Source of the DNA: Planctomycetales bacterium 10988
GTDB lineage: Bacteria > Planctomycetota > Planctomycetia > Pirellulales > Pb10988
DNA: 64,000 nt
Reading direction: 5' to 3'
Assembly (NCBI GenBank): GCA_009664345.1
Contig: CP043547.1
Coordinates: 2,508,709 to 2,572,708, forward strand
Shown in pieces: positions 27,606-36,239 of this stretch (position 1 is its first letter; each line of letters begins with the position of its first letter). Position numbers and translations under genes: made by a program. The notes beneath the pieces are model-generated. The model searched no databases. It saw only the letters and a list, made by a program, of their open reading frames with translations, and was not told the origin of the DNA.

Positions 27606-28484
27606 TTATTTCCAAACGAACGGGTCGTCTGTGAGGATCTCGTAAGCTTCGATATATTTTTCGCGGGTCTTTTGCACAATTTCCTCAGGAAGCTCCGGCG
27701 GCGTGCTGGAGCGATCCCAATCCGTTTGAAGTAAGTAGTCGCGAACGAATTGTTTGTCGAACGAAGGCTGCCCTTTGCCGGGTTCGTAGGCATCGGCAGG
27801 CCAAAATCGAGAACTATCGCAGGTCAGCACCTCATCGATCAGGATCAACTGATCGCCGGCCCAACCCCATTCAAACTTCGTATCGGCGATGATAATTCCT
27901 TTTTGACGCGCGAAATCCGCTCCTTGTTGATAGACTTCCAAACTCTTCTCGGACAATGTATCCGCTGTTTCCGCAGGGACGATCTCCTTCATTTGTTCAA
28001 AGGAGATATTTTCGTCGTGTCCTTCTTCCGCTTTCGTCGAAGGCGTAAAGAGCGGCTTCGGCAACTTTTCGCTTTCCTTCAAACCCTCTGGTAAAGGTAT
28101 ACTGCATACCGTGCGATTTTGTCGGTACTCTTTCCAACCAGAGCCAGCCAAATATCCCCGCACCACACATTCGATCGGAACCACTTTGGTTTTTTTCACC
28201 AACATGGTCCGACCCGCGAGTGCTTCCAGGTCAAATTCTTCCGGAAGCCCCATCTTGGTAACATCCATCTCCAGAAGATGATTCGGCACATCCAGTTTTT
28301 CAAACCAAAAACGGCTTAATTGAGTCAGCACTCTTCCTTTATCGGGAATTCCTGTAGGAAGCACCCAATCAAAAGCGCTAATCCGATCGGTTGCAATTAA
28401 TAGGAGTCGATCTCCCAAATCGTAAATATCACGAACTTTTCCCCGTTTGACGGGATAGGAGGAATACTCAGTTTCTAAAAGCAT
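27606..28484 (-). CDS. purC: Phosphoribosylaminoimidazole-succinocarboxamide synthase (SAICAR synthetase)
   Basis: This 292-residue enzyme of purine synthesis joins CAIR and aspartate with ATP. Motifs: [26 protein letters not shown] (about 15-40), the [21 protein letters not shown] block (about 94-114), [13 protein letters not shown] (about 147) and [16 protein letters not shown] (about 210). I take the ATG at 28484 as start; a TTG at 28508 would extend it by eight residues. The length matches the eukaryote-like single-domain form found in many bacteria. It stands alone. Confidence 0.95.
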   Translation of the reverse strand: MLLETEYSSYPVKRGKVRDIYDLGDRLLLIATDRISAFDWVLPTGIPDKGRVLTQLSRFWFEKLDVPNHLLEMDVTKMGLPEEFDLEALAGRTMLVKKTKVVPIECVVRGYLAGSGWKEYRQNRTVCSIPLPEGLKESEKLPKPLFTPSTKAEEGHDENISFEQMKEIVPAETADTLSEKSLEVYQQGADFARQKGIIIADTKFEWGWAGDQLILIDEVLTCDSSRFWPADAYEPGKGQPSFDKQFVRDYLLQTDWDRSSTPPELPEEIVQKTREKYIEAYEILTDDPFVWK

Positions 28485-28949
28485 CCGAACGGCGTTCCTA
28501 ACTAACAAGTTTTTAATGGAGGTTTAGTCAATCGCTCTGCCTCTTAGCTAGGCGAGAGCAACGGGTTAGAACCAAAGATCACTCAACACAATTTAAGCAG
28601 AGATTTAACTCATCCTTAGAATGAGAGACTTTGGTGAAAAATGCAATAATTTAGACAAGATTATAATTAAGAAATTTGGGATTGCCCAGCATTAGTGAGA
28701 AAAATATCGAAATCCCTAATTCGCGACATGTACTTGGACGCCCTAAAAATACCATTTCTCTTCCGATTCCGCAAATAGTTGCTACCCCGGAAGTTGAAAA
28801 AATCTCACACTCTTCTCTCTTCGTAAAGATCATGACGGTTGCAAGCCGGATCGTTTCGCCGTTCAATAGAGGATGCTACCAGCCCTCCAGAACTGCTCTA
28901 GCAGCACGACTTTTGCACCATCACCCGATTCTCAAAGGATCGTTCCCCA
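28485..28949. other. Divergent intergenic region, 465 bases
   Basis: Between divergent purC and the UDP-glucuronate decarboxylase gene; both promoters should lie here. It is more AT-rich than its surroundings. One frame crossing it runs out of frame into the next gene and has no ribosome site. Nothing else recognised. Confidence 0.45.
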
Positions 28950-29915
28950 ATGACAAAACGGATTTTAGTGACAGGCGGAGCCGGATTCTTAGGCTCACAT
29001 CTCTGTGAAACTCTGCTGGATCGAGGTCATGAAGTCCTCTGCATGGACAACTATTTCACCGGGAAAAAACACAACATTCTGCCGTTCATCGAGAATCCAC
29101 GTTTCGAAATGATCAGGCACGATGTCATTCAGCCTATTCTGGTCGAGGTCGATTGGATTTTCAACCTAGCTTGCCCAGCTTCTCCAGTTCATTATCAATA
29201 CAACCCCATCAAAACCCTCAAAACCTCGGTAATGGGTGCGATGAACATGCTGGGACTCGCGAAACGCGTGAACGCCCGGATTTTGCAAGCCAGCACCAGC
29301 GAAGTTTATGGCGATCCGGAAGTTCATCCTCAACCGGAAACTTACTGGGGACATGTGAATACGATCGGCCCGCGATCGTGCTATGACGAAGGGAAACGCT
29401 GTGCGGAAGCTCTCTTTATGGATTATCACCGAATTAATGAGGTGGACATTCGCATTGTTCGGATCTTTAATACCTATGGTCCGAAAATGGCCCTGGATGA
29501 TGGTCGTGTCGTCAGTAACTTTATCGCACAAGCCCTTCGAAGGGAAGAACTTACGATCTACGGAGATGGTTCGCAAACCCGCTCTTTTTGTTATGTGCAG
29601 GACTTAATCGACGGTTTCATTCGCTTGATGGAGTACGAAGGGAACGATTGTCATCTTCCGCATAATATCGGGAACCCCGGCGAGTTTACGATGAAAGAAC
29701 TGGCCGAGCTGATTCTTGAAATCACCGAATCGAAGTCGGAACTAAGCTTCTTACCGCTTCCAACGGATGATCCCAAGCAACGCCGCCCAGACATCACCAG
29801 AGCAAAACAGAACCTCGGCTGGGAACCAAAAATTTCTCTGAAAGAAGGACTCCAAAAAACCCTTGCCGACTTTCAAAAGCGAATCGAAGCCCAAGCGACC
29901 AAGCATTCCTCTTAA
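28950..29915 (+). CDS. UDP-glucuronic acid decarboxylase (UDP-xylose synthase)
   Basis: The 321-residue enzyme is a short-chain dehydrogenase fold. It shows [13 protein letters not shown] (NAD-binding Gly-x-x-Gly-x-x-Gly), [11 protein letters not shown] (about 32), [15 protein letters not shown] (about 71, the diagnostic UXS motif), the STSEVYGDP Ser and the YxxxK pair in [11 protein letters not shown] (about 147), and [16 protein letters not shown] (about 171). It converts UDP-glucuronate to UDP-xylose in the cytoplasm, for surface polysaccharide. It precedes the AcuI-like gene by 38 bases and may share its transcript. Confidence 0.95.
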   Translation: MTKRILVTGGAGFLGSHLCETLLDRGHEVLCMDNYFTGKKHNILPFIENPRFEMIRHDVIQPILVEVDWIFNLACPASPVHYQYNPIKTLKTSVMGAMNMLGLAKRVNARILQASTSEVYGDPEVHPQPETYWGHVNTIGPRSCYDEGKRCAEALFMDYHRINEVDIRIVRIFNTYGPKMALDDGRVVSNFIAQALRREELTIYGDGSQTRSFCYVQDLIDGFIRLMEYEGNDCHLPHNIGNPGEFTMKELAELILEITESKSELSFLPLPTDDPKQRRPDITRAKQNLGWEPKISLKEGLQKTLADFQKRIEAQATKHSS

Positions 29916-29953
29916 TCCTACCTTTGCCCTACCTCGCTCTCGGAAAGAGAATC

Positions 29954-30952
29954 ATGTCTGAAACCTTCCAAGCTTACCTTGTGCGGAAGCAAGGCAAGGA
30001 TCAAATTACCACCAGCGTGGAAACCTGTCGTAACGAGGAGCTGGCCGCTGGCGATTTGACCGTGCGTGTGCACTATTCCTCCCTGAATTATAAAGACCAG
30101 ATGGCCGCTTCCGGGAATCCAGCGGTGGCCAGGAAGTTTCCCCATGTGCCGGGCATTGATGCGGCGGGCGTGGTGGAATCCTGTTCGACAGGCAGATTTC
30201 AACCTGGCGACCAGGTCCTCGTAACAAGTTACGAACTGGGCGTCGAACGTTGGGGAGGCTGGGCGGAAAGGATTCGCGTTCCCAGCGATTGGGCGATTCC
30301 ACTGCCGGAAGGCCTCTCCTTAGCCGAATGTATGATGCTGGGAACGGCTGGCTTAACGGCAGCGATGGGCGTGCGAAGGTTACTCAATCATGGCCTGCAA
30401 CCCAAGGACGGTCCGCTTTTCGTCACTGGAGCAACGGGCGGAGTCGGCGTTTTTGCGATCAGTATTCTCAGCCAACTTGGTTATGAAGTGGCCGCGATTT
30501 CAGGAAAGGAATCGGAATACGACTGGCTGCAATCGATGGGAGCTACCCGATGTTTACCTCGGGAAGCTTTAGCCAAGGACTTATCAAAACCACTTTTTAA
30601 GAGTGAATGGGCCGGCGGTTACGATACCGTCGGTGGCGAGCCACTTGCTTCCCTTCTCCGTTCGATCAAACCTCAAGGAGCGGTCGCCTGCTGCGGAGTC
30701 GTCGCCGGGGCGGAGTTACCTTTGACAGTCTATCCTTTTATCTTGCGAGGCATCACGCTGTACGGAATCGACTCGGTTTGGACATCTTATGAAGAACGTC
30801 TTGCCTGCTGGCATCAACTCGCCGGACCTTGGAAACCGGCCAAGCTGACCGAACTCACTCAAACAGTCACTCTAAACAATCTTGACCAAGCCATTGCCAC
30901 GATGAAAGCCGGAAACTCCCGCGGCCGCACCTTGGTCGATCTAACCGCTTGA
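29954..30952 (+). CDS. Medium-chain reductase of the YhdH/AcuI type (acrylyl-CoA reductase-like)
   Basis: The ATG at 29954 is supported by AAAGAGA upstream (332 residues). This is a zinc-free quinone-oxidoreductase fold. Key segments: SSLNYKDQMA (about 41), PGIDAAGVVE (about 63), GTAGLTAAM (about 129) and VTGATGGVGVFAISIL (about 155), the NADPH-binding loop. Characterised members reduce acryloyl-CoA with NADPH and protect against acrylate, for instance from dimethylsulfoniopropionate. No other DMSP gene is visible, so the substrate remains open. The motif AAAACCACTTTTT occurs in frame, coding Lys-Pro-Leu-Phe. Confidence 0.88.
   Translation: MSETFQAYLVRKQGKDQITTSVETCRNEELAAGDLTVRVHYSSLNYKDQMAASGNPAVARKFPHVPGIDAAGVVESCSTGRFQPGDQVLVTSYELGVERWGGWAERIRVPSDWAIPLPEGLSLAECMMLGTAGLTAAMGVRRLLNHGLQPKDGPLFVTGATGGVGVFAISILSQLGYEVAAISGKESEYDWLQSMGATRCLPREALAKDLSKPLFKSEWAGGYDTVGGEPLASLLRSIKPQGAVACCGVVAGAELPLTVYPFILRGITLYGIDSVWTSYEERLACWHQLAGPWKPAKLTELTQTVTLNNLDQAIATMKAGNSRGRTLVDLTA
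30586..30598 (+). repeat. Near-palindrome AAAACCACTTTTT inside the AcuI-like gene
   Basis: A coding copy of the dispersed motif at codons for Lys-Pro-Leu-Phe, in a region where members of the family vary. Confidence 0.5.
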
Positions 30953-31164
30953 AACAACTCTTTGTGATGAGTTCCTTCCGCTACCTTCCAACCGAAAGAA
31001 GAAAAACTTCCCAAGGGTACTTTAAGACCTTCCGGGTTTTTGTTATATAATAGGACTTCCATTTGAGGGGCATTTTTCTTCGAACCTTCCTCAACGGGCA
31101 ATTGTCCTTGAAGGCAGGTCGCAAGTAAAAGTAGACCCACAATAGGAAATACAATCTGAAACAA
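30859..31164 (-). CDS. Possible small exported protein, 101 residues
   Basis: The N terminus is a good signal peptide (MFQIVFPIVGLLLLATCLQG), and the following 50 residues are polar and ordinary. However, the 3' end overlaps the convergent AcuI-like gene by 94 bases, no Shine-Dalgarno precedes the start, and no family is recognised. The hydrophobic start may be chance. Listed because the space between the gene and tRNA-Leu is otherwise unexplained. Confidence 0.3.
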   Translation of the reverse strand: MFQIVFPIVGLLLLATCLQGQLPVEEGSKKNAPQMEVLLYNKNPEGLKVPLGSFSSFGWKVAEGTHHKELFQAVRSTKVRPREFPAFIVAMAWSRLFRVTV

Positions 31165-31166
31165 AT

Positions 31167-31251
<85 letters not shown>

Positions 31252-31262
31252 CTTCTTATGAG

Positions 31263-31297
31263 AAAAGGACTTAGGTCAACTTGACCTAAGTCCTTTT
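31263..31297 (+). terminator. Intrinsic terminator of tRNA-Leu
   Basis: AAAAGGACTTAGGTCAA and TTGACCTAAGTCCTTTT form a 17-pair arm around one central base (so the inner pairs open), followed by TTTTTTG. Confidence 0.85.
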
Positions 31298-31441
31298 TTG
31301 CGTATTATTCCCCGCCAAACGCCCTTGGTGCCTCATAAGTGCCTCATCGGGCAACCGTAGGGCGTCGTATGGCAAATGAATGGAAGGTCGTTATGGACAC
31401 CTTCCCAACCTCAATTTGTCTCGATTTCGTGCGGGTGAAAC

Positions 31442-31768
31442 ATGGCGAATCTCGGAGAAAAAAAGGGGCGATATTTCGCCCGATTCCGCTATCAGCAGAA
31501 AGAATACAAGAAGTCGCTCAAGACCCGAGATCGGCAGGAAGCGAACGCGGCATTGCATCTCATTGAAAAAGCGAATCAGGTTTTCCGGCAGCCCTTGCGA
31601 GGCACACGGCGGTGTTTGAACAGCGGGAAGAATTGGTTCAAACTCGGGTTTCATACGTATCGCAACCGCTTTGCCAGCACTCTTGCAGCTGCCGGAGTCG
31701 ATCGACGAATCATTGATGAATGGATGGGCACCCACCGAAGAGATCAAGTGTTTGAATTGAGAGGGTAA
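31442..31768 (+). pseudogene. Site-specific (tyrosine) integrase, internally deleted remnant
   Basis: The 108-codon frame joins two ends of a planctomycete tyrosine recombinase. Codons 1-45 are the N-terminal DNA-binding start (KKGRYFARFRYQQKEYKKSL). From about codon 69 the frame gives GFHTYRNRFASTLAAAGVDRR, the catalytic His-x-x-Arg box and the helix after it. The middle, with the first catalytic Arg and Lys, is missing. The final Tyr segment is replaced by an unrelated tail (RDQVFELRG). The intact family has about 350-400 residues. A direct repeat GTGCCTCAT occurs at 31328-31347 just upstream. Position right after tRNA-Leu is the classic place for an integrating element. Confidence 0.75.
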
Positions 31769-31935
31769 TACCTATCCGGGGTTGCAAGAGACAGATGAGG
31801 GATACTTTGCCATGCTTAACAGTTGGTTTGCCATTAGATTGCTCTTGAGGTGGGAGAGGGAAATCGGGTACATAGGGGGTCGGTTTTTGGAAGTCTCCAA
31901 TGACTATTGTACTTGATCCTTCAAGGAATGATCTC

Positions 31936-32298
31936 ATGTCGAATATGGAAATGATCACCGAATGGTCTCACATTTTACTCGAATGGGTCGGATTTGGCAC
32001 CATTGTTGGGCTGTTGGCAAAGGCCATTATGCCGGGACGTGATCCTGGTGGAGCCGTCGCTACGCTGATGATGGGAATCGGTGGGTCCGTGATCGGAGCG
32101 GGGATTTTTGTCTTCTTCTTCCCGGAACAACGAGTGACCCCACTGAGCCTCATGGGATTCGTGCTGGCCGTGGCCGGGGCGTTTGTCTTGCTCTTCTTTT
32201 ACCGCTTGTTGGGCGGTTATTTCTTCGTCGAAGGGGATGATGGGCGTTATCATTATCGCCGTCGATATCGTCGTCGCTCCTATGTGTACGACGATTAG
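31936..32298 (+). CDS. GlsB/YeaQ/YmgE-family stress membrane protein
   Basis: AAGGA lies eight bases before the ATG at 31936 (120 residues). The protein has three membrane helices with the small-residue pattern of the family: GFGTIVGLLAKAIMPGRDPGG (about 18-38), MMGIGGSVIGAGIFVFFF (about 44-61) and a third about 70-92. A Tyr/Arg-rich tail follows (RYHYRRRYRRRSYVYDD) and is unusual for the family. Members are small inner-membrane proteins induced by stress; the function is not established. It converges on the kinase gene, sharing a terminator. Confidence 0.85.
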   Translation: MSNMEMITEWSHILLEWVGFGTIVGLLAKAIMPGRDPGGAVATLMMGIGGSVIGAGIFVFFFPEQRVTPLSLMGFVLAVAGAFVLLFFYRLLGGYFFVEGDDGRYHYRRRYRRRSYVYDD

Positions 32299-32340
32299 AA
32301 CTTAACCGGGGGGGTGGCTTGGGCTTTACGGGCGCATGAA

Positions 32341-32403
32341 AAAGGACAAAACAGCTTGGAATCTTACTGTGAGCAGCTGACTCCGGTAAGCGTTTTGTCC
32401 TTT
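32341..32403. terminator. Bidirectional intrinsic terminator
   Basis: AAAGGACAAAAC (32341-32352) pairs with GTTTTGTCCTTT (32392-32403) around a 39-base loop. It lies between convergent genes with stops at 32298 and 32428. Confidence 0.75.
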
Positions 32404-32427
32404 GGTCTATAGAGTTTGCTAGGAAGC

Positions 32428-33798
32428 TTAAGTATCTTGCTTCGTAGGAACGGCCCCTGGCATTGAGATCACTACCAACGATCCACAGGCAGGGCACTTT
32501 GCCTTTTGTCCGATACGTGCAATCGGGGCATATAACATCGTCGTGCATTGATGGCAGGAAATTTTGATCTTGCCGGTAGGATTCTTCTTCAGTGTGGTCT
32601 GGGTTGAATCGGAGTTCTCATCGGGTTTTGCAGCAGCTCGCTTTGAACTGGCAACGACCGAGGGACTCAATTTTCGCTCGGCCATCGTTTCTTCTGCCGA
32701 TAGCATTCGCGTCGTGGCCCCCATCGATTGCAGATGATCCGAAGATTGCTCCAATAGATTGGGGGAATTTTCATTGGCTAACCAGCGGTTCAACCGATCA
32801 TGGACTTCAGCAGCCGTTGGGCGTTCTTCGGGCACCTTGGACATCATCGACTTGCAAATTTGCACCAATTCCGGGGGAACCTGAGGTCGAAAGTTTTCGA
32901 TCGGCTCCGGCTCTTTCGTTTGATGCTTGAGAAGGCGGACCGCCATGGTGCCTTCCGGGTAAGGCGGTTGCCCTGTGAGAGCGAAGTATAAAGAACAACC
33001 AAGGGAATAAACATCGACCTTTCGGGTGACGCGGTGGCTGTCGATCGCTTGTTCAGGCGCTAGATAATCGACCGTTCCTAAGACACTTCCCTCATCAACG
33101 GTAAGGCTTTCCTCTTGAGTGTTGATCTCCCGAGCCAAGCCAAGGTCCGTGATTTTGACGGTTCCGTTTCGAGTCACCAGGAGATTGGCGGGTTTAATAT
33201 CTCGATGGATTAAGTTATTCTCATGCGCACACTGAATGCCGCTGGCAGCTTGGGCGATATAAGAAGCAGCATGCTCAAAGCTGCAATTCCCTTGTGCTGT
33301 CACAAGTGCTTTCAGGTCAAGCCCTTCCACGTATTCCATGACAAGAAAATGGAATTTTCCATCGGTATCGAAGTCGAACACCCGGACGATATTAGGGTGA
33401 TCTAGGGCCGCTGTGGATCGGCTTTCTCGGTAGAATCGAGTGAGATTTGCTTTGCTCGAAGCCCTTTTATGGTGAAGGACTTTGATTGCCACTCTGCGTC
33501 GGAGTAAGGCATGTTCAGCGAGATAAACGCTGCTCATTCCGCCGGCACCGAGTTCTTCCAACAGCTTATATCGCCCGAGGAAAAATCCCCTCCAGAGCCC
33601 TTTTAATAGCATACGATGATGCCAAGGGGTAATGAGGTTCGCCTCGATCAATATTTCAGAGAGTTGAGTGGTCGAAAAGCTACTCGCTTTCGTCGCAAAA
33701 GAGGTCGAACTGAGCAGCTCATCGAGGTGCTCAGCAGTGACAAGTCCACTACGGCGAAGTAATTCAAGATAGGTTTCGACTTGTACGGTTGTGCTCAT
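32428..33798 (-). CDS. Ser/Thr protein kinase with C-terminal zinc ribbon
   Basis: The kinase of about 456 residues shows the ATP loop LGAGGMSSVY (about 84), the catalytic Lys in VAIKVL (about 102), HRDIKPANLL (about 198) and a DLG magnesium motif (usual DFG, about 218). GTVDYLAPEQ (about 242) and VYSLGC follow. An N-terminal helical segment of about 70 residues precedes it. After the kinase domain comes a linker and a four-cysteine zinc ribbon (CHQCTTML and CPACG) near the end, rather than a membrane span, so it is soluble. I took the ATG at 33798; the frame continues upstream to 33858 without a better ribosome site. The FHA protein at 21289 is a possible reader of its marks. Confidence 0.92.
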   Translation of the reverse strand: MSTTVQVETYLELLRRSGLVTAEHLDELLSSTSFATKASSFSTTQLSEILIEANLITPWHHRMLLKGLWRGFFLGRYKLLEELGAGGMSSVYLAEHALLRRRVAIKVLHHKRASSKANLTRFYRESRSTAALDHPNIVRVFDFDTDGKFHFLVMEYVEGLDLKALVTAQGNCSFEHAASYIAQAASGIQCAHENNLIHRDIKPANLLVTRNGTVKITDLGLAREINTQEESLTVDEGSVLGTVDYLAPEQAIDSHRVTRKVDVYSLGCSLYFALTGQPPYPEGTMAVRLLKHQTKEPEPIENFRPQVPPELVQICKSMMSKVPEERPTAAEVHDRLNRWLANENSPNLLEQSSDHLQSMGATTRMLSAEETMAERKLSPSVVASSKRAAAKPDENSDSTQTTLKKNPTGKIKISCHQCTTMLYAPIARIGQKAKCPACGSLVVISMPGAVPTKQDT

Positions 33799-34434
33799 TT
33801 GACCAACAGTCCTTGGGGAGAGGTTCAGGACATTAAAAAGGTGAAACGGATCATACAAGAATCGTTAAAATGACCACCCCCTATGAGGGCAGCAAGACAG
33901 TCCAATCTCTAAGATTGAGAGAGTGGTGAGTTGATTCAATCTTTATGTTAAGAAAAGATAAAGAAGAGTTGAATAGCCCGCCAAATCGTCTAAGAATAGA
34001 GATCGCTCGAATGAGTTTTAGACTATCAAAAAGGATTTTTACCTAACTTAGCGAAATAGGATTTGAGAATCAACTAATTTTTTCCAAATCTTTTCGAGTC
34101 GATTTATTCAACGCTAGCACTCTGATTCCCAGCTTTGCCTTTCGCCTATTGAGTATTCTAATGGATTTCACCTATAGTAATATCAAATTAAACACATACC
34201 ACCCCCAGATCTAGGTAAAGACCCTTAGGTTACTTTGTTCTTACAAGTATCAAACTCTTTACAACACCTATACCATTTTCTTAACTCCTTAATCTTCAAT
34301 GACTTAATGAAATATCATTTATTTTTAGAGACGTCGATGAGATAGATCAATCGTAAAAGTTATTTGTAAATATGAGATTTATAATGTTTTTTAAAACAAA
34401 ACGATTTCAATTTGATCTTCTCAAATATTGATAT
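33799..34434. other. AT-rich intergenic region, about 640 bases
   Basis: Clearly lower in GC than either side, with no frame over 60 codons of any likeness, no tRNA and no clear hairpin terminator. It lies between the kinase gene (starting leftwards) and the 3' end of the orphan gene at 34435. It may be acquired DNA. I see nothing else in it. Confidence 0.4.
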
Positions 34435-35553
34435 CTAAAGAAATGGCCATCTCTGCTCGAAGATCCGTTGCACACCTGGTGCTAGCCTTTCGGCAACTTG
34501 TACAACCCTGCGGAAGATGATGGTCGCCAGATAGCCGTCGTCGATGCTGGTGGGAGAATTGAAGTGACGATTTCCATCTTGCTTATACTCGATACGAACG
34601 AAGTTGTCATTTCTTGGTCTGTAAGGCATTGCTTCTTTTAAAGCCGACTCAATCATCAGCTTCGATAAGTCTTTAGTAGTGATGGACCCCTTCGATAGCT
34701 CGATATCAATCCCTTCATCGCCAGCTTGACCTGGATCGTAAACTAATCTTCCAGAACCATCTGCACGAATTTCACACACCCAAGGCTGATATGCCTGAGG
34801 CATGAATCGAACATATCCTCGTATGGAGTTGAATTGAGGGTGAAGCGAAGCCAAAAATTTGATGTCTTTCATCCGGTTTGAAGCAAAGAGGTGATACTTG
34901 GGGGCAACAAGTAGACCCTTCCAGAGATAGAAATCTGTCGATTCCCCATCGATGGAAGGACCGTTTTGCCAAAGCGGGAGCGCTTCATCGACATGGTCAA
35001 GAAAGATTTCTGTTAATTTAGAATCCTCAACGGAGACGGACGTTTGGTAGGCGATCTCCCGGAGCACCAAGGTCACAAGGAATTTTGACAAGGAGGAAGA
35101 GACGATTCTTTCCCCTTGAACCTTCTCACCTGTATCGAGAGTAAATTCTCCTCGACACCAAACGGGTGGCTCTTCTCCATCTACCTTAGTAAGACAAGCC
35201 CATCTACTGTTTTTTTCTTTGATGAATTGGACTCGGTCACCCTGGTACTGAAAGTTGTCAATGCGCAAGAATAATCTAAGGTCGTACTCAGCTGTGAGAT
35301 AATCGGAACGAGCATCTAAAAAAGGCTGGTGGCAGTACCAATTACCTACGAATCGGCACAATTTATGAAGGGGCCTCGGGAGATGTAAGTCTTCAATTGC
35401 ATTAATATGCCCAATGTAGGCATATCCTCGTGCAGATTCATAGCGAGTATGCCAACAGCCTGACCAATAATAGATAAAAAAGCATAAATATTTGATTCGT
35501 TCCGCTGGGTTCTTCGCACGCATTAATAGCTCGACGTTGAACTCTTTGGCCAT
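34435..35553 (-). CDS. Orphan protein of unknown function, 372 residues
   Basis: A soluble protein without signal peptide or membrane span and without any motif I recognise. It is rich in Tyr, Trp and Phe, with several Cys (YCHQPF, VWCRGEF). The N-terminal half has the look of an alpha-helical domain (KYLCFFIYYWSGCWHTRYES), the middle an all-beta region. Base use is AT-richer than in the rest of the window and no Shine-Dalgarno precedes the ATG. It starts 270 bases from the first Y RNA, divergently from the Ro60 gene. Linked by position only; I do not assign a function. Confidence 0.6.
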   Translation of the reverse strand: MAKEFNVELLMRAKNPAERIKYLCFFIYYWSGCWHTRYESARGYAYIGHINAIEDLHLPRPLHKLCRFVGNWYCHQPFLDARSDYLTAEYDLRLFLRIDNFQYQGDRVQFIKEKNSRWACLTKVDGEEPPVWCRGEFTLDTGEKVQGERIVSSSLSKFLVTLVLREIAYQTSVSVEDSKLTEIFLDHVDEALPLWQNGPSIDGESTDFYLWKGLLVAPKYHLFASNRMKDIKFLASLHPQFNSIRGYVRFMPQAYQPWVCEIRADGSGRLVYDPGQAGDEGIDIELSKGSITTKDLSKLMIESALKEAMPYRPRNDNFVRIEYKQDGNRHFNSPTSIDDGYLATIIFRRVVQVAERLAPGVQRIFEQRWPFL

Positions 35554-35820
35554 AAGGTTTGTGTGCCCTCACTTCAATAAAGCGTTTGGAACAGATGGCT
35601 ACCTCGGAAGCTCTCCCAAAAATTGGGGACGTATAGAGTACTCGCTTTCAAAGAGGTTGCAAGTAAAAATCCTTCCATGATCTCGCTTTTCGCCAAGATA
35701 AAAATGTTTCTATTCTTGCGAACTTTCAATCCGCCTCTCTGTCTATAGTTTCAGAAGAGTTGAGAGTGGATCATCCTTATTTAATAAAGATGAATTCACT
35801 TTTAAGTAGCTCATCGACAC

Positions 35821-35968
35821 AAGAGACCGACTGCCTATTGGAGTACATGAATTTAATTCGTAGGTCGTGGGTTCGATTCCCTCCTTCTCGCACTTGATTG
35901 AAGTTTCGCGGGGAGTAGCTCAGTTGGTAGAGCGGCGAACATCTCTGATGATCCTTCGTCGGTCTTTT
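35821..35968 (+). ncRNA. Y RNA 1 (YrlA type, with permuted tRNA-like body)
   Basis: The ends AAGAGACCGAC (35821-35831) and GTCGGTCTTTT (35958-35968) pair and form the Ro-binding stem. Next come CGACTGC, then GGAGTACATG (35840-35849). The middle is a circularly permuted tRNA: a T arm (GTGGG, TTCGATT loop, CCCTC at 35867-35883) and the acceptor strand TTCTCGC (35885-35891). A 16-base linker joins it to the other acceptor strand GCGGGGA (35908-35914), seven pairs with G-U. The D arm GCTC-AGTTGGTA-GAGC (35918-35933) follows. This is the architecture known for bacterial YrlA RNAs that bind Rsr/Ro60. CTTCGTCGG near the 3' end is shared by all three copies. It is followed by TTTTG. Confidence 0.85.
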
Positions 35969-35978
35969 GTTTCAAATC

Positions 35979-35992
35979 AAAAAGTGATTTTT
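35979..35992 (+). repeat. Off-consensus near-palindrome AAAAAGTGATTTTT
   Basis: It lies between Y RNA 1 and Y RNA 2. The core GTGA departs from the [GC][CT][AG]C rule, so it may be a decayed copy or simple AT sequence. Confidence 0.3.
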
Positions 35993-36004
35993 AAATAGAA
36001 AACA

Positions 36005-36144
36005 CACTCGACTGCCGGTTCGGAGTACATGGTTTTGTAGGTTCGACTCCTATCCGGCCCCCTGCGTTCATACAAATGGGGCCGGACCTCGGGTTCATCT
36101 TTGGGTGAAGATCGGGGATTCCTCTGACCACACTTCGTCGAGTG
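36005..36144 (+). ncRNA. Y RNA 2 (YrlA type, with permuted tRNA-like body)
   Basis: CACTCGAC (36005-36012) pairs with GTCGAGTG (36137-36144); a different sequence from copy 1 but the same pairing, so the stem covaries. CGACTGC and GGAGTACATG (36022-36031) are kept. The T arm is GTAGG-TTCGACT-CCTAT (36037-36053). Acceptor strands CCGGCCCC (36054-36061) and GGGGCCGG (36078-36085) pair perfectly for eight bases, joined by a 16-base linker as in copy 1. The D-arm position holds another hairpin (TTCATC/GGTGAA). Inner pairs GGTT/GACC also match. CTTCGTCG closes it. No T run follows; it ends eight bases before copy 3. Confidence 0.85.
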
Positions 36145-36152
36145 CAAATCTC

Positions 36153-36225
36153 ACCCGACTGCTGATACGGAGTCCATGCTAGGGGCCTGAATCCTCTGTA
36201 TCCTTCTTCGTCGGGTCTTTTTTTT
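36153..36225 (+). ncRNA. Y RNA 3, short form without tRNA-like body
   Basis: ACCCGAC (36153-36159) pairs with GTCGGGT (36210-36216). CGACTGC, GGAGTCCATG (36169-36178) and CTTCGTCGG are the same landmarks as in copies 1 and 2. The inner strands GATAC and GTATC (36164-36168, 36197-36201) extend the stem. Only about 18 bases lie in place of the roughly 85-base tRNA-like body. A T8 run (36218-36225) follows, making it a terminator-like end, and the Ro60 ribosome site starts five bases later. It could be a minimal Y RNA, or a regulatory hairpin that lets Ro60 bind its own mRNA leader. Confidence 0.78.
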
Positions 36226-36239
36226 GAAAGGAGGTTTTC

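Noticed and set aside
28676-29008. 110-codon frame upstream of the UDP-glucuronate decarboxylase gene
   Set aside because: It crosses the start of that gene out of frame and shows no motif or ribosome site.
31339-31566. 75-codon frame beside the integrase remnant
   Set aside because: Its product is not integrase-like; the integrase signal is in the neighbouring frame (31442-31768).
35880-35940. Two ordinary tRNA halves, or a broken tRNA array, upstream of Ro60
   Set aside because: The halves are in permuted order with pairing acceptor strands and a fixed linker, inside a covarying outer stem, which fits Y RNA rather than tRNA debris.
35821-36225. CRISPR array, considered because of the repeated blocks before Ro60
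   Set aside because: Only three unequal units, the repeats are split into 5' and 3' parts that pair, and there are no cas genes.
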